DNA from: JBMCWH01 sp048621635
GTDB taxonomy: Bacteria; Patescibacteriota; WWE3; JAUXAW01; JAYEID01
Direction: 5' to 3'
NCBI GenBank assembly: GCA_048621635.1
Contig: JBMCWH010000013.1
Location: forward strand, 1-17,395
Length of the DNA stretch: 17,395 bases
Shown here: piece by piece, positions 7,319 to 14,219 of the stretch
Layout: each line of letters starts with the position of its first letter
Numbering within the stretch: position 1 is the first letter of the stretch
Position numbers and translations under genes: made by a program
The notes under the pieces: model-generated
What the model saw: only the letters and a program-made list of their open reading frames with translations
What the model was told of the DNA's origin: nothing
Databases searched by the model: none

Positions 7319-8643
7319 TTTTTCACACAAATACATATTGCTGGATATAGCCAAAATAGTAATGCTGTCGGAACTACTGAGAAGCCAAAGAAATTGGTGA
7401 CTAACAATCCTACCCATCCGGAAACTAACGCGCTGGATAAATTTTGGCTGGCGTTAGGTTTCTTCTTTTTTGTTGCGTAATGAATAAATTTTATAATTAG
7501 GTATGTGTAGGCACCGAAAGCTAGCAACCCATGTTCACACAGGATATCGATATATTCGTTATGTGCCCGGTTGTATAAAAAATCCCACTCGGATGTGTTG
7601 TTGAGTTGTTGAGGACGGAAAGCAAGGAAGGCATAGGCAAATGTTTCTGGTCCAGTACCCAGCACAATATTTTTGGGTGTGCTTTTCCACAAATCAATTG
7701 CTCCTTGCCAGACCAGCTTTCTGATTTTTAGAGTATCACCACGTTCTGTTGGGGGGATATACTCTGCTGCGTAGGCAGCTTCTTTTTGTGTCATGTGCTT
7801 GATTGTTTTTCTTGCCCGTTCCTTGAGAGGGCCCAAGTTTAGAAGAATTATAGAGAAGTAACCTAGGCTTAGAAATAAGGTTTTTTTCCATTTTGCTAAA
7901 AAGTATTTTGGAGAGCGAAGTATTAAAAATACACTTACTGTTACTCCTAACCCAAGAAGTCCAGAAAGAGAGTAGGTGAACCAGAAAGAAGTAAATAGAA
8001 CCAGTGTTAAGGTGGCGTACAGAAGGTTTCTTCCTCTCTTTTTGGTAGAAAAGAAAAACAACCAACTAAATGGTAGTAGTAGTAATAACCAGGCTGCCAG
8101 CCAGTTGGGTTGTCCTAGTGTAGCGAATACTCTTAGTGTGGAATCTTGTATCCAATAGGAATTGTCAATGCCAAAATGTTGTCCAATTCCGTAAATTGAA
8201 ACTAGGAAGCCGGTAGTTAACAAGCTTTTTAACATATTTTTGATCTTCCTATCCTTTCCTCGAAACTGGCTTGTGAAAATGTAAGCTAAAATAAAGTAGC
8301 TAATTAGGCTTAGAAGACTACCGTGGAATCTTGAGTAGTACCCAAAGAGAGATGTGTAGGGGTGTATAGAAAAGATGGTGGATAAGCTTACTGTGAGTAA
8401 ATACAAAGTAAAGGGAAGCCAAAGAGCATTTTTCTTTTCTTTTTTTCCTGATCTGTTACTGTGGGTAATCTTTATTAGATAAACGTAGCCGATGATTAGC
8501 GTGAGCGCATATACAAATATCAGTTTGGGAAATTCGAACAATTCTTCTGTCCAGGGGCAAACAATTAAGGGGGTCACCGAGAAAAGAAGATAGTAAGAGA
8601 TGTTAATTGCAGTTTCACATGTTGACAGCAAGGAGCGCTTCAT
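7315..8643 (-). CDS. O-antigen ligase/polymerase-like membrane protein (Wzy_C family)
   Basis: This 442-residue protein has about eleven to twelve membrane helices and a large periplasmic-type loop near its C-terminus, as in WaaL/Wzy-type ligases and polymerases, which transfer or polymerise lipid-linked glycans. Numbering from 8643, FATLGQPNWLAAW (about 173-185) and GTGPETFAYAF (329-339) are present. The hallmark RAHNEYIDILCEHG (359-372) contains the conserved histidine and the E.G turn. It sits beside the WecA-like and DPPR-synthase-like genes, consistent with a surface glycan or protein-glycosylation pathway. The open frame extends to 8709, but the promoter TATGTTATTCT lies between 8653 and 8663 on this strand. 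This makes the ATG at 8643 (9 nt downstream) the probable leaderless start. Confidence 0.82.
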   Translation of the reverse strand: MKRSLLSTCETAINISYYLLFSVTPLIVCPWTEELFEFPKLIFVYALTLIIGYVYLIKITHSNRSGKKEKKNALWLPFTLYLLTVSLSTIFSIHPYTSLFGYYSRFHGSLLSLISYFILAYIFTSQFRGKDRKIKNMLKSLLTTGFLVSIYGIGQHFGIDNSYWIQDSTLRVFATLGQPNWLAAWLLLLLPFSWLFFFSTKKRGRNLLYATLTLVLFTSFWFTYSLSGLLGLGVTVSVFLILRSPKYFLAKWKKTLFLSLGYFSIILLNLGPLKERARKTIKHMTQKEAAYAAEYIPPTERGDTLKIRKLVWQGAIDLWKSTPKNIVLGTGPETFAYAFLAFRPQQLNNTSEWDFLYNRAHNEYIDILCEHGLLAFGAYTYLIIKFIHYATKKKKPNASQNLSSALVSGWVGLLVTNFFGFSVVPTALLFWLYPAICICVKN

Positions 8644-8646
8644 TGT

Positions 8647-8657
8647 AATGTTAGAAT
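8647..8657 (+). promoter_or_regulatory. rightward -10 box of a bidirectional promoter
   Basis: AATG-T-TAGAAT is an extended -10 box ending 17 nt before the ATG at 8675. It shares bases with the leftward box at 8653-8663. Confidence 0.45.
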
Positions 8658-8663
8658 AACATA
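8653..8663 (-). promoter_or_regulatory. leftward -10 box of a bidirectional promoter
   Basis: Read on the minus strand this is TATG-T-TATTCT, an extended -10 box ending 9 nt before the ligase ATG at 8643. It overlaps the rightward -10 hexamer by five base pairs. Confidence 0.5.
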
Positions 8664-8674
8664 CTGTTGTAATT

Positions 8675-9178
8675 ATGGTGTCTAAAACTCTGCTCAAACT
8701 TATTGACAAAGCTATCTTACCGGCAGTGCTTCTGCTTGCAGGTAAAATACTTGGTATAGCTGTTTTCGTTATCCGGCATAATTTAGATTTTACCCTTAAT
8801 TTATCTTCCTATCCTCCTTCGACAATTATAAGGATTAATACTTATTCTAATTTGTATGCTTACGGAGCTATTGCCGTTGGTTTCTCTATAATTCTTATCC
8901 GTTCTTATATTCTTCACCAGTCGCATATTTCTCCTCAACTAACAGTTCGACTGCATAAACTTGATCTTACTGGTATTATTTCTACCACCTACGAACTTTT
9001 TCACCAAGCTATTGTTTGGTTATCCTATATGTGGTTGCTATCTATTCTTTTTCTGTTGCAGGCTTATTGGAATCTAATTTCTGTGCAAGTCGCTTTGGCA
9101 GTGTTAACTTTTTCCATAGTTCAGACTATTATCTTTATTCGTGATGTAGATAGGGAGTTAAATATTATAAGAATATGA
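8675..9178 (+). CDS. conserved-looking membrane protein of unknown function
   Basis: I cannot assign a family. The 167-residue product has about four hydrophobic helices, roughly at 14-33, 60-80, 108-128 and 135-152. A polar stretch (RHNLDFTLNLSSYPP, about 34-48) follows the first helix, and a charged C-terminus (RDVDRELNIIRI) ends it. It is divergent from the O-antigen-ligase-like gene. It overlaps the next gene by the ATGA arrangement (stop 9176-9178, start 9175), so those two are translationally coupled. The promoter AATGTTAGAAT lies 17 nt upstream of the ATG. A role alongside the surface-glycan genes is possible but is only inferred from location. Confidence 0.7.
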   Translation: MVSKTLLKLIDKAILPAVLLLAGKILGIAVFVIRHNLDFTLNLSSYPPSTIIRINTYSNLYAYGAIAVGFSIILIRSYILHQSHISPQLTVRLHKLDLTGIISTTYELFHQAIVWLSYMWLLSILFLLQAYWNLISVQVALAVLTFSIVQTIIFIRDVDRELNIIRI

Positions 9179-9657
9179 ATACATTGAAAGACTTACTGGG
9201 TAATTTGGTTTTGAGTACTACTTTGCTGGTCTTGATTTTAGGACCGATTGGCACGGTTGCAGTAATAGGTGGTTTGGACTTTAACCATGCCCAAGAATTG
9301 GGTGGAATCCTTGGGGCGACAGAAGAAACTTTTCAGGGTACATTTAGTGTTCAAAACCAAGGGGAGCTTAAAAAGCTGTCGGTAACTACCCATTGGGGAA
9401 AGGAGGCCTTGTACAGAAATGCTTTGCTGGTTAGGAATAAATCCACAGAAGAAAAGACATATCGGCTAGAAATTATAGCTAAAAAAGGGATGGATGTAGA
9501 GAAGCAAAGTATTGATGTTTATTTTGAAAGAACTGATGGCAAAAGGATAACTGTTCAGCCCAATGAGACTGCGGGGATAACTTTAGAAGTTGCTGCCCCT
9601 TATCAGAAGCCTTCTCTTACCCAGACTGCGATTACCTTAGCGGTTTGGGAGGAATAA
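9175..9657 (+). CDS. membrane-anchored or secreted protein of unknown function
   Basis: This 160-residue protein has an N-terminal hydrophobic segment (about 9-33) that could be a signal peptide or anchor. The rest is polar, with alternating hydrophobic residues, and looks like an extracytoplasmic beta-sandwich (FSVQNQGELKKLSV, YRNALLVRNKS, TYRLEIIAKKG, AGITLEVAAPY). The pattern resembles immunoglobulin-like accessory domains, but no motif proves it. The start overlaps the upstream stop (ATGA), so it is expressed together with the membrane protein before it. The best purine match upstream, GGGAG, is about 17 nt away, too far for a normal Shine-Dalgarno, so coupling probably provides initiation. 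Confidence 0.65.
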   Translation: MNTLKDLLGNLVLSTTLLVLILGPIGTVAVIGGLDFNHAQELGGILGATEETFQGTFSVQNQGELKKLSVTTHWGKEALYRNALLVRNKSTEEKTYRLEIIAKKGMDVEKQSIDVYFERTDGKRITVQPNETAGITLEVAAPYQKPSLTQTAITLAVWEE

Positions 9658-9689
9658 AGAGATTGTCAGCTGAAACTGTTTTCCTAGTT

Positions 9690-9698
9690 TGTTAATAT
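9690..9698 (+). promoter_or_regulatory. extended -10 promoter of the TPR gene
   Basis: TG-T-TAATAT ends 6 nt before the ATG at 9705, with no Shine-Dalgarno between. This predicts a leaderless mRNA separate from the preceding pair of genes. Confidence 0.45.
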
Positions 9699-9704
9699 GA
9701 GAGC

Positions 9705-10295
9705 ATGGTTCAGTCTCGGGTAAAAACATTTTTGATTTTCGCCTTTTCAATTGTTTTCGCTGTCTTTTTTTCTTTTCTCATCTGTTGGTTTGTTGCTGAT
9801 TTGAATTATGCGCGGGGAACAGCATTGTTAGTGGATGGCTATTATCTTCGTGCGGAAGAGTCTTTGTTTCGTTCCGTTTTGCTTTGGCCGCGCGAGCCGG
9901 CGTACTTGCGGACTTTAGCTCGCCTTTACGCGCATTTAGCTTCTTCCTCCAGAGCTGCTGATCTAGCAGTAACTGATGGGCATTCTCTTTTAGCCGCCGC
10001 ACAAACCTATGCAGAAAAGGCTTACCAAGTGAATCCGAGAAATTTTATCACTACTAAATCTTTAATCTATACTTATTATTTACTTTCTAAACAAAATGAA
10101 GCTTTTCAACTGAGAACAGAGCAGTTAATTAGTCGGGGGGAGAGTCTTTGTCCTACAGATCCTTCTGTTCCTTATTTAGCAGCAGTTATTTATCGGGATT
10201 GGGAAATGTCTGAAAAGAGTGCTACTTTTGCTGAACGTGCGTTGCATTTGAAACCAGACTTTACTCAAGCGGCAGAATTACAAGTAAGCGACTGA
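9705..10295 (+). CDS. membrane-anchored TPR-like protein
   Basis: This 196-residue protein has one N-terminal membrane helix (about 8-31). The remainder consists of paired amphipathic helices rich in A, L and Y with TPR-like spacing: YYLRAEESLFRSVLLWPREP (about 46-65), AQTYAEKAYQVNPRN (about 99-113) and KSATFAERALHLKPDF (about 171-186). Each ends in the proline turn usual for tetratricopeptide repeats. Such proteins are scaffolds for protein-protein contacts; the partner is unknown. TPR domains are often fused to or near O-antigen-ligase-like proteins, and such a ligase is encoded about 1 kb away. The start is the first ATG after the promoter at 9690-9698. Confidence 0.7.
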   Translation: MVQSRVKTFLIFAFSIVFAVFFSFLICWFVADLNYARGTALLVDGYYLRAEESLFRSVLLWPREPAYLRTLARLYAHLASSSRAADLAVTDGHSLLAAAQTYAEKAYQVNPRNFITTKSLIYTYYLLSKQNEAFQLRTEQLISRGESLCPTDPSVPYLAAVIYRDWEMSEKSATFAERALHLKPDFTQAAELQVSD

Positions 10296-10312
10296 TCCTT
10301 TGTTGTTTTATG

Positions 10313-10321
10313 TGTTATAAT
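10313..10321 (+). promoter_or_regulatory. extended -10 promoter of the PH-domain gene
   Basis: TG-T-TATAAT, a consensus extended -10, ends 8 nt before the ATG at 10330. There is no Shine-Dalgarno, so the transcript is probably leaderless. It would drive the three genes from 10330 to 12892. Confidence 0.6.
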
Positions 10322-10329
10322 TAAGTTAT

Positions 10330-10881
10330 ATGGACAAGTTGAGTAAATTAGCCTATGCCAAGAATCCAAAGAATGTTGAATTTCGTGACCAGAGAAATGG
10401 AGAGGAAATTTTGTTTCTCCTCCGAGGTCATCCATTAACTAATCTCTGCTCTTTTTTAATTTTTCTTTTTTTGCTAGTGACTCCTTTCTTATTACGTATT
10501 ATTCTTAAAGATACAATGCTTGATTTTTCTCTGTTTCCTTCTTCGTTGCGTATTTTGTTGTTTATGCTTTGGTATTTAGGTTCCTTAGGTTATGCTTTAC
10601 TTTCGTTCCTCAATTGGTTTTTCAATATATATTTGATTACAAATAGGAGGATAGTGGATTTGGATTATTTTGGTTTTCTTTTTTATCGCTTATCAGAAGC
10701 AGAGTTATCACAAATTCAAGACGTTACCTACTCTGTTAGTGGGCTGTTGTCTGTTCTTTTCAATTTTGGAGATATTTTAGTTCAGACTGCTGCTGAACAC
10801 CGTGAATTTGATTTTATTGCTGTGCCTAATCCTGCAGAGGTTCACGATATAGTGACTGACTTGGCAGAAGAAAGGGATTAA
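10330..10881 (+). CDS. membrane protein with bacterial PH-like domain
   Basis: This 183-residue membrane protein has two helical segments (about 38-62 and 70-98), followed by a bacterial pleckstrin-homology-like (bPH2/YdbS-type) domain. The domain begins at NIYLITNRRIVDLDYFG (about 98-114), the typical first strands of that fold. It continues with LSQIQDVTY and FNFGDILVQTAAEHREF. In bPH families this domain is a membrane-proximal module of unknown ligand. A soluble N-terminal segment of about 35 residues precedes the helices. The gene is first in a compact set: the 69-residue protein starts 1 nt after its stop. The leaderless start at ATG 10330 is well supported. Confidence 0.75.
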   Translation: MDKLSKLAYAKNPKNVEFRDQRNGEEILFLLRGHPLTNLCSFLIFLFLLVTPFLLRIILKDTMLDFSLFPSSLRILLFMLWYLGSLGYALLSFLNWFFNIYLITNRRIVDLDYFGFLFYRLSEAELSQIQDVTYSVSGLLSVLFNFGDILVQTAAEHREFDFIAVPNPAEVHDIVTDLAEERD

Positions 10882-10882
10882 A

Positions 10883-11092
10883 ATGTTGGAGATTCTTATT
10901 AAACCTTTTGAATATCTTCTTTTTGGTTTTATTTCTGCTTATTTTATATTTGCGCTTTTAGTTTGGAGACAAGTTGTTTTGCTTACCGAAAGTGTGCGCA
11001 CAGGTTCTAGGTATATTAGCTTACTGTTCGCTGTTGTTCATGTTTTTTTAAGCTTTTTGGTTCTTGTGGCTGCTGTTGCAATAGTTTTTTAG
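10883..11092 (+). CDS. 69-residue two-helix membrane protein, unknown
   Basis: This short protein has two hydrophobic helices (about 9-31 and 44-68) joined by a polar hairpin, RQVVLLTESVRTGSRY. No catalytic motif is visible. A weak Shine-Dalgarno, AAGGGA (10872-10877), lies 5 nt before the ATG, inside the end of the PH-domain gene. Tight placement between two related membrane-protein genes supports it as a real gene, perhaps a subunit with one of them. Confidence 0.65.
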   Translation: MLEILIKPFEYLLFGFISAYFIFALLVWRQVVLLTESVRTGSRYISLLFAVVHVFLSFLVLVAAVAIVF

Positions 11093-11101
11093 TAGATTTA
11101 A

Positions 11102-12892
11102 ATGGATTTTTCAAATTTAGTGTTGAAGGAGTTTGTTGCTGATCTCTCTTCTACGCAGAAGCGTCAGGTTGATGTTTTTTCTGTCGAAGACGTTATTCTG
11201 GTGTTAGGGTTTTCTCCTACCACAGATTTAGATACAGGTTTGTTAGATGAGTTTTGGAAACGATTTTTGGATCAGTTTAGATCTGCGCAAGGCTCAAGAA
11301 GACAGGTCTTAGCAAAATCTATCCAATCTGTTAAGGATATTGCCGAGGAGTACTCACTTAAAGCGGAGGATTGGTTTGCAGGAGTAGTAAGTAGTGAGGA
11401 GGAAGCTTTTTATTTGTATGCTTGTGGTGGTTGTCTAGCTGGCCTGGTTCGCGATGGAGATTTTTATTACTTGGGTGGAGTGCATAACGAAGAGACAGTT
11501 ATTAAGAGTATCGTGTCTCAACCAGGGGATAGATTAATTATTCTCTCACCTTCTTTGAAAGGGGCAATACCTCCTAAAAATTTTTTAGATACAGAAATAC
11601 CCTGGGAGGATGTGGCTTGGCGTAGTCGGTCTCAAGTTCGTGGTGCTGCGGGTGTAGTTTTGGATTTAGCGCAGCAAGGCTCTGTTTCTAGGGAAGGGAA
11701 ATTTGCTGTAAGAGGCTGGCTTTCCCCGGTTTTTGGTTTGTTGAAAAAGCGAAAGAAAAAACAGTTTTTTGTTTCTCGTTCAGAGCCTACTTTTGACCCT
11801 CGCTCTTCAAGAAAAATAGCCTGGCCTTTAATTTTTATAAGCATTGTTTTTTTGGGGGGAGTAGTGTATACCTTGGTCAATACTCGCCAGCGTGTTCGGT
11901 CCGATAATGCTTTGCAGCTTTTAAATACAGCTACAGAAAATGTGGATTCAGCAAAGAAACTGATTGGGCTTGATGATCACGCTGTGAATCAACATCTAAC
12001 TGTTGCCCAGGAGAAATTGGAAGAAGTGCGTATTTTGGGAGTTAAGAACGGTAGGGTCGCTTCTTTAGAAGAAGAGATAGCAGTTTTGGAAAAAGAATTA
12101 CTTAAAGTAACTTCTGCAGATGTAAATGTTTTCTACAACCTTTCGCGTTTGCAGTATTCCGGGCAAGGATCTTTGGTTTATGGTCAGGATTCTGTGTATC
12201 TTTTGGATACTGTCTCGGGTAACCTTTTTCAGTTTACTAACTATGATGACGGGCCTAAGGCCGTGTCTTTGCGGGAAGGACTTGATGGGGCTGAGTCCTT
12301 AAGTTGTTTTGAGAATGGTTTATTTGCTTGGGGTAATGAGCAAGTTTATGTGTTTGATTTTAGTAACAATTTAAGCAGATTTACCGTAGACCCTACATGG
12401 GGAATAGTGGATGGGGAGGGTTTTGGGGAGTATGTTTATTTTCTTTCTCCTGCAGAGAGACAGATTTTTAAAGGTTCGGCTTTTCAAAGTGGGAAAGGGT
12501 TTTTCCGTGCGTGGTTGAGAGACGAAGTGCCTATTACTGAATCTTCTCGTTTCGCAATTGATGGGAGCGTTTATTTATGGACGGATTCTGCTACTGATAG
12601 TGGTTTACTGAGGAAGTTTATGCGTGGTAAGGAGCAAGACTTTTCTCTGGAGGATATTTTGAAGGATCCGCTTGTTTCACCAGCAGAGATTGTTACCAAT
12701 GCTGAATTGGAAAATCTTTACTTTTTAGATGACAAAGTGGGAAGAATTCTTGTTTATTCGAAAGAAGGGTCCTTGCTACACCAGTTTAAGGACTCGCGTT
12801 GGCGAAAGGCACAATCTCTTGCACTTAGTAGAGATGAAAATGTTGCTTATGTTTTAACCGAACAAAAGATTTTTGAATTTCCCCTCCCTTAA
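11102..12892 (+). CDS. large membrane-anchored protein with PP2C-like head and propeller-like tail
   Basis: This 596-residue protein has no firm family call. Residues 1-200 contain strands such as CGGCLAGLVRDGDFYYLGG (about 108-126) and PGDRLIILSPSL (141-152). The second resembles the GD.LLL.SDGL strand of PP2C-type phosphatases, but the metal-binding aspartates are not evident, so any such domain is probably inactive. A basic patch (KKRKKK, 215-220) precedes one membrane helix (about 239-259). A charged helical region (about 262-336) looks like a coiled coil. Residues 340-596 carry repeated strand pairs (QDSVYLLDTVSGNLFQF, GNEQVYVFDFSNNLSRF, ENLYFLDDKVGRILVYSKEG), as in a beta-propeller. This suggests an inside sensor head and an outside propeller. 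It starts 9 nt after the 69-residue gene's stop with no obvious Shine-Dalgarno. Confidence 0.65.
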   Translation: MDFSNLVLKEFVADLSSTQKRQVDVFSVEDVILVLGFSPTTDLDTGLLDEFWKRFLDQFRSAQGSRRQVLAKSIQSVKDIAEEYSLKAEDWFAGVVSSEEEAFYLYACGGCLAGLVRDGDFYYLGGVHNEETVIKSIVSQPGDRLIILSPSLKGAIPPKNFLDTEIPWEDVAWRSRSQVRGAAGVVLDLAQQGSVSREGKFAVRGWLSPVFGLLKKRKKKQFFVSRSEPTFDPRSSRKIAWPLIFISIVFLGGVVYTLVNTRQRVRSDNALQLLNTATENVDSAKKLIGLDDHAVNQHLTVAQEKLEEVRILGVKNGRVASLEEEIAVLEKELLKVTSADVNVFYNLSRLQYSGQGSLVYGQDSVYLLDTVSGNLFQFTNYDDGPKAVSLREGLDGAESLSCFENGLFAWGNEQVYVFDFSNNLSRFTVDPTWGIVDGEGFGEYVYFLSPAERQIFKGSAFQSGKGFFRAWLRDEVPITESSRFAIDGSVYLWTDSATDSGLLRKFMRGKEQDFSLEDILKDPLVSPAEIVTNAELENLYFLDDKVGRILVYSKEGSLLHQFKDSRWRKAQSLALSRDENVAYVLTEQKIFEFPLP

Positions 12893-12916
12893 TTTTTTTG
12901 GATAGAAAGATATTTA

Positions 12917-13000
12917 GAGGTTGGAGATTAGGAGAAAGCGCAGTAACAAAGGGCTGTTGATAGTCGACATTGGACATCCAGTTAGTGGTTAGTGATCAGT
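12917..13000. repeat. degenerate intergenic repeat tract
   Basis: Short near-repeats occur here: GGTTGGAGATTAGGAG, then CATTGGACAT and AGTTAGTGGTTAGTGATCAG. They have the same style as the tracts at 1-60, 4235-4314 and 17345-17395. It fills the gap between the propeller-protein gene and smpB and contains no visible gene. Confidence 0.4.
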
Positions 13001-13010
13001 TCCTTCTTTG

Positions 13011-13019
13011 TGCTATATT
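13011..13019 (+). promoter_or_regulatory. extended -10 promoter of smpB
   Basis: TG-C-TATATT ends 9 nt before the ATG at 13029. It overlaps the codons that would follow an in-frame TTG at 13008, which argues for 13029 as the start and for a leaderless transcript. Confidence 0.5.
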
Positions 13020-13028
13020 AAAGCTATA

Positions 13029-13487
13029 ATGCCAAAAGTTATTACAGAGAATAAACGTGCTTACCACAGTTTTAAAGTTTTAGAAACTTTAGAAGCAGGT
13101 ATTAAATTAACTGGACCAGAAATAAAAAGTGTTCGTTCTGGGAGAGTGAGCTTGGGGGCCAGTTACGTTAAAATTATGGATGGAGAGCCCTATGTAGTAG
13201 GAATGATGATAAACCCTTATCCTAAGGCCCCATCTGATGCTTTTGATCCCGAAAGGCGTCGTAAATTACTACTCAAGCGTAGCGAAATTGATCGCTTGCT
13301 TGGTTTATCAGTAAGAAAAGGAGTTACCATTGTCCCTCTCAAGTTGTACTTGCGAGATGGGATAGCTAAGTTGGAGATAGGTGTTTGTAAAGGTAAGACT
13401 CAAAGAGATAGGCGAGAAGAATTGAAGGAACAGGCTATGGAAAGAGATGCAGAAAAAGAACTTAAGGAAGCGCTTCGCAATAAGTAA
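13029..13487 (+). CDS. smpB: SsrA-binding protein SmpB
   Basis: SmpB binds the tRNA-like domain of tmRNA and brings it, with alanine attached, to stalled ribosomes for trans-translation. The 152-residue product has the family hallmarks. These are ITENKRAYHSF near the N-terminus, GIKLTGPEIKSVRSGRVSL (about 24-42), the ERRRKLLLKRSEID block (about 75-88), VPLKLYL, and the basic tail starting KGKTQRDRRE, which inserts in the mRNA channel. The usual first codons of the domain follow directly on the ATG at 13029. The longer reading from TTG 13008 would add seven residues across the promoter and is unlikely. The tmRNA gene lies 137 nt downstream, so the two partners are adjacent. Confidence 0.96.
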   Translation: MPKVITENKRAYHSFKVLETLEAGIKLTGPEIKSVRSGRVSLGASYVKIMDGEPYVVGMMINPYPKAPSDAFDPERRRKLLLKRSEIDRLLGLSVRKGVTIVPLKLYLRDGIAKLEIGVCKGKTQRDRREELKEQAMERDAEKELKEALRNK

Positions 13488-13490
13488 AAG

Positions 13491-13518
13491 TTGCAATTTT
13501 GCCCTCTTTTGGTATAAT
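13491..13518 (+). promoter_or_regulatory. strong promoter upstream of tmRNA
   Basis: TTGCAA (13491-13496) and TATAAT (13513-13518) are separated by 16 nt, with a TGG extension just before the -10 box. This is the best full -35/-10 promoter in the window. It lies about 100 nt upstream of the mature tmRNA 5' end, so a processed 5' leader is expected. A second, weaker candidate is TTGCTT (13554-13559) with TATAGT (13579-13584), spacing 19. Confidence 0.6.
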
Positions 13519-13624
13519 GTAAATACTTATTGCTGTACCTTAACAGTTTAGTATTGCTTCTTTCGCGGAGGTTTGTGTTATAGTAGGAATTTTTTTCTTA
13601 AACTTTCGCGTAAATTTGCTTTTT

Positions 13625-14016
13625 GGGGATGTACTGGTTTCGCTTGAGTGTGCATCTTAAGAGATCAGGTAGAGTGACCCTCTTAAAACGTCAACGGCAA
13701 AATACATGCCAACATTAAATCTAAAGTAGGAGAAGCTATGGATCGAATTGCTTCTTTTCTTGTTTCTCCTGCTCCTCGCTACGCATTTGCGTAATGAGGT
13801 GTCTGCTTTGCTCTTTCCCAACGGGGCTTAGTCGGGCATCATTTAGTTGGGATGCGGTATAAAGTTGGTCTGGTTTGTACTTAAGATCTTATTGACCAAA
13901 AAGAAAGTGTTTAAGTTGTTAGTCTGGCGCTTTCTTATTGTTTTGACTAACTAAGCCTGTAGCACCTTTTAGGGTAAGCACTCAACACGGGGGTTCGATT
14001 CCCCCCATCTCCACCA
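13625..14016 (+). ncRNA. ssrA: transfer-messenger RNA (tmRNA)
   Basis: This 392-nt RNA rescues stalled ribosomes with SmpB. The 5' end GGGGATG pairs with CATCTCC at the 3' end to form the tRNA-like acceptor stem. It is followed by discriminator A and an encoded CCA (14014-14016). The T-arm GGGGG-TTCGATT-CCCCC is intact, and GTACTGGTTTCG near the 5' end is the usual D-loop-like region. The tag frame appears to start at GGA 13729, because the preceding AAAGTA carries the conserved A and G at -4 and -3. It runs to TAA 13792-13794, backed by an immediate TGA. The tag would be 21 residues, beginning GEAMDRIAS and ending APRYAFA, not the common ALAA. It is the one-piece form, not the permuted two-piece form. 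Confidence 0.95.
13729..13797 (+). other. tmRNA tag-peptide reading frame
   Basis: Resume codon GGA, 21 sense codons, then TAA and TGA in tandem. The C-terminal residues Y-A-F-A would form the protease recognition end. The resume codon is inferred from the upstream AAAGTA context; a later start at GCT 13735 would shorten the tag by two residues. Confidence 0.75.
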
Positions 14017-14034
14017 TCCTCCTTCGCTCTTAAC

Positions 14035-14057
14035 GATTCCGATTTATCGGGAAAGTT
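14035..14057. repeat. palindromic element, copy 1 (tmRNA-flanking)
   Basis: GATTCCGATTTATCGGGAAAGTT, read in two parts, forms a hairpin (CCGAT-TT-ATCGG). It is identical over 19 nt (14039-14057) to 16387-16405. It lies 18 nt after the tmRNA CCA. It has no T-run of its own, so it is not a standard terminator. Confidence 0.6.
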
Positions 14058-14098
14058 CTAGCCGATGCGAGATATTTAAAATTATTAAATTTATCTTC

Positions 14099-14130
14099 AA
14101 GTCCAGCATTTGCTGGACTTTTTGTGTTTT
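14099..14130 (+). terminator. rho-independent terminator after tmRNA
   Basis: A perfect inverted repeat, AAGTCCAGCA (14099-14108) and TGCTGGACTT (14111-14120), is followed by a T-run and a T-rich tail. It lies 83 nt after the tmRNA CCA end. It is the clearest intrinsic terminator in the window. Confidence 0.85.
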
Positions 14131-14208
14131 TGCATCTATTTTGAGAGAAAAGACCTTTGAAGGGGATACCTTAAGTATTAATAATATAGGACTTAGCGCA
14201 TTAAACAC

Positions 14209-14214
14209 TATATA
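14209..14214 (+). promoter_or_regulatory. -10 box of the ComF-like gene
   Basis: TATATA ends 5 nt before the ATG at 14220, without a Shine-Dalgarno. It fits the leaderless layout but lacks the TG extension of most other boxes here. Confidence 0.35.
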
Positions 14215-14219
14215 AAGAC

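Noticed and set aside
8644..8709. 22-residue extension of the O-antigen ligase-like protein
   Set aside because: It crosses the predicted promoter of the gene and the start of the divergent gene. The first membrane helix follows the ATG at 8643.
13008..13028. TTG start for smpB
   Set aside because: The -10 box at 13014-13019 lies inside it, and SmpB homologues begin close to the ATG at 13029.
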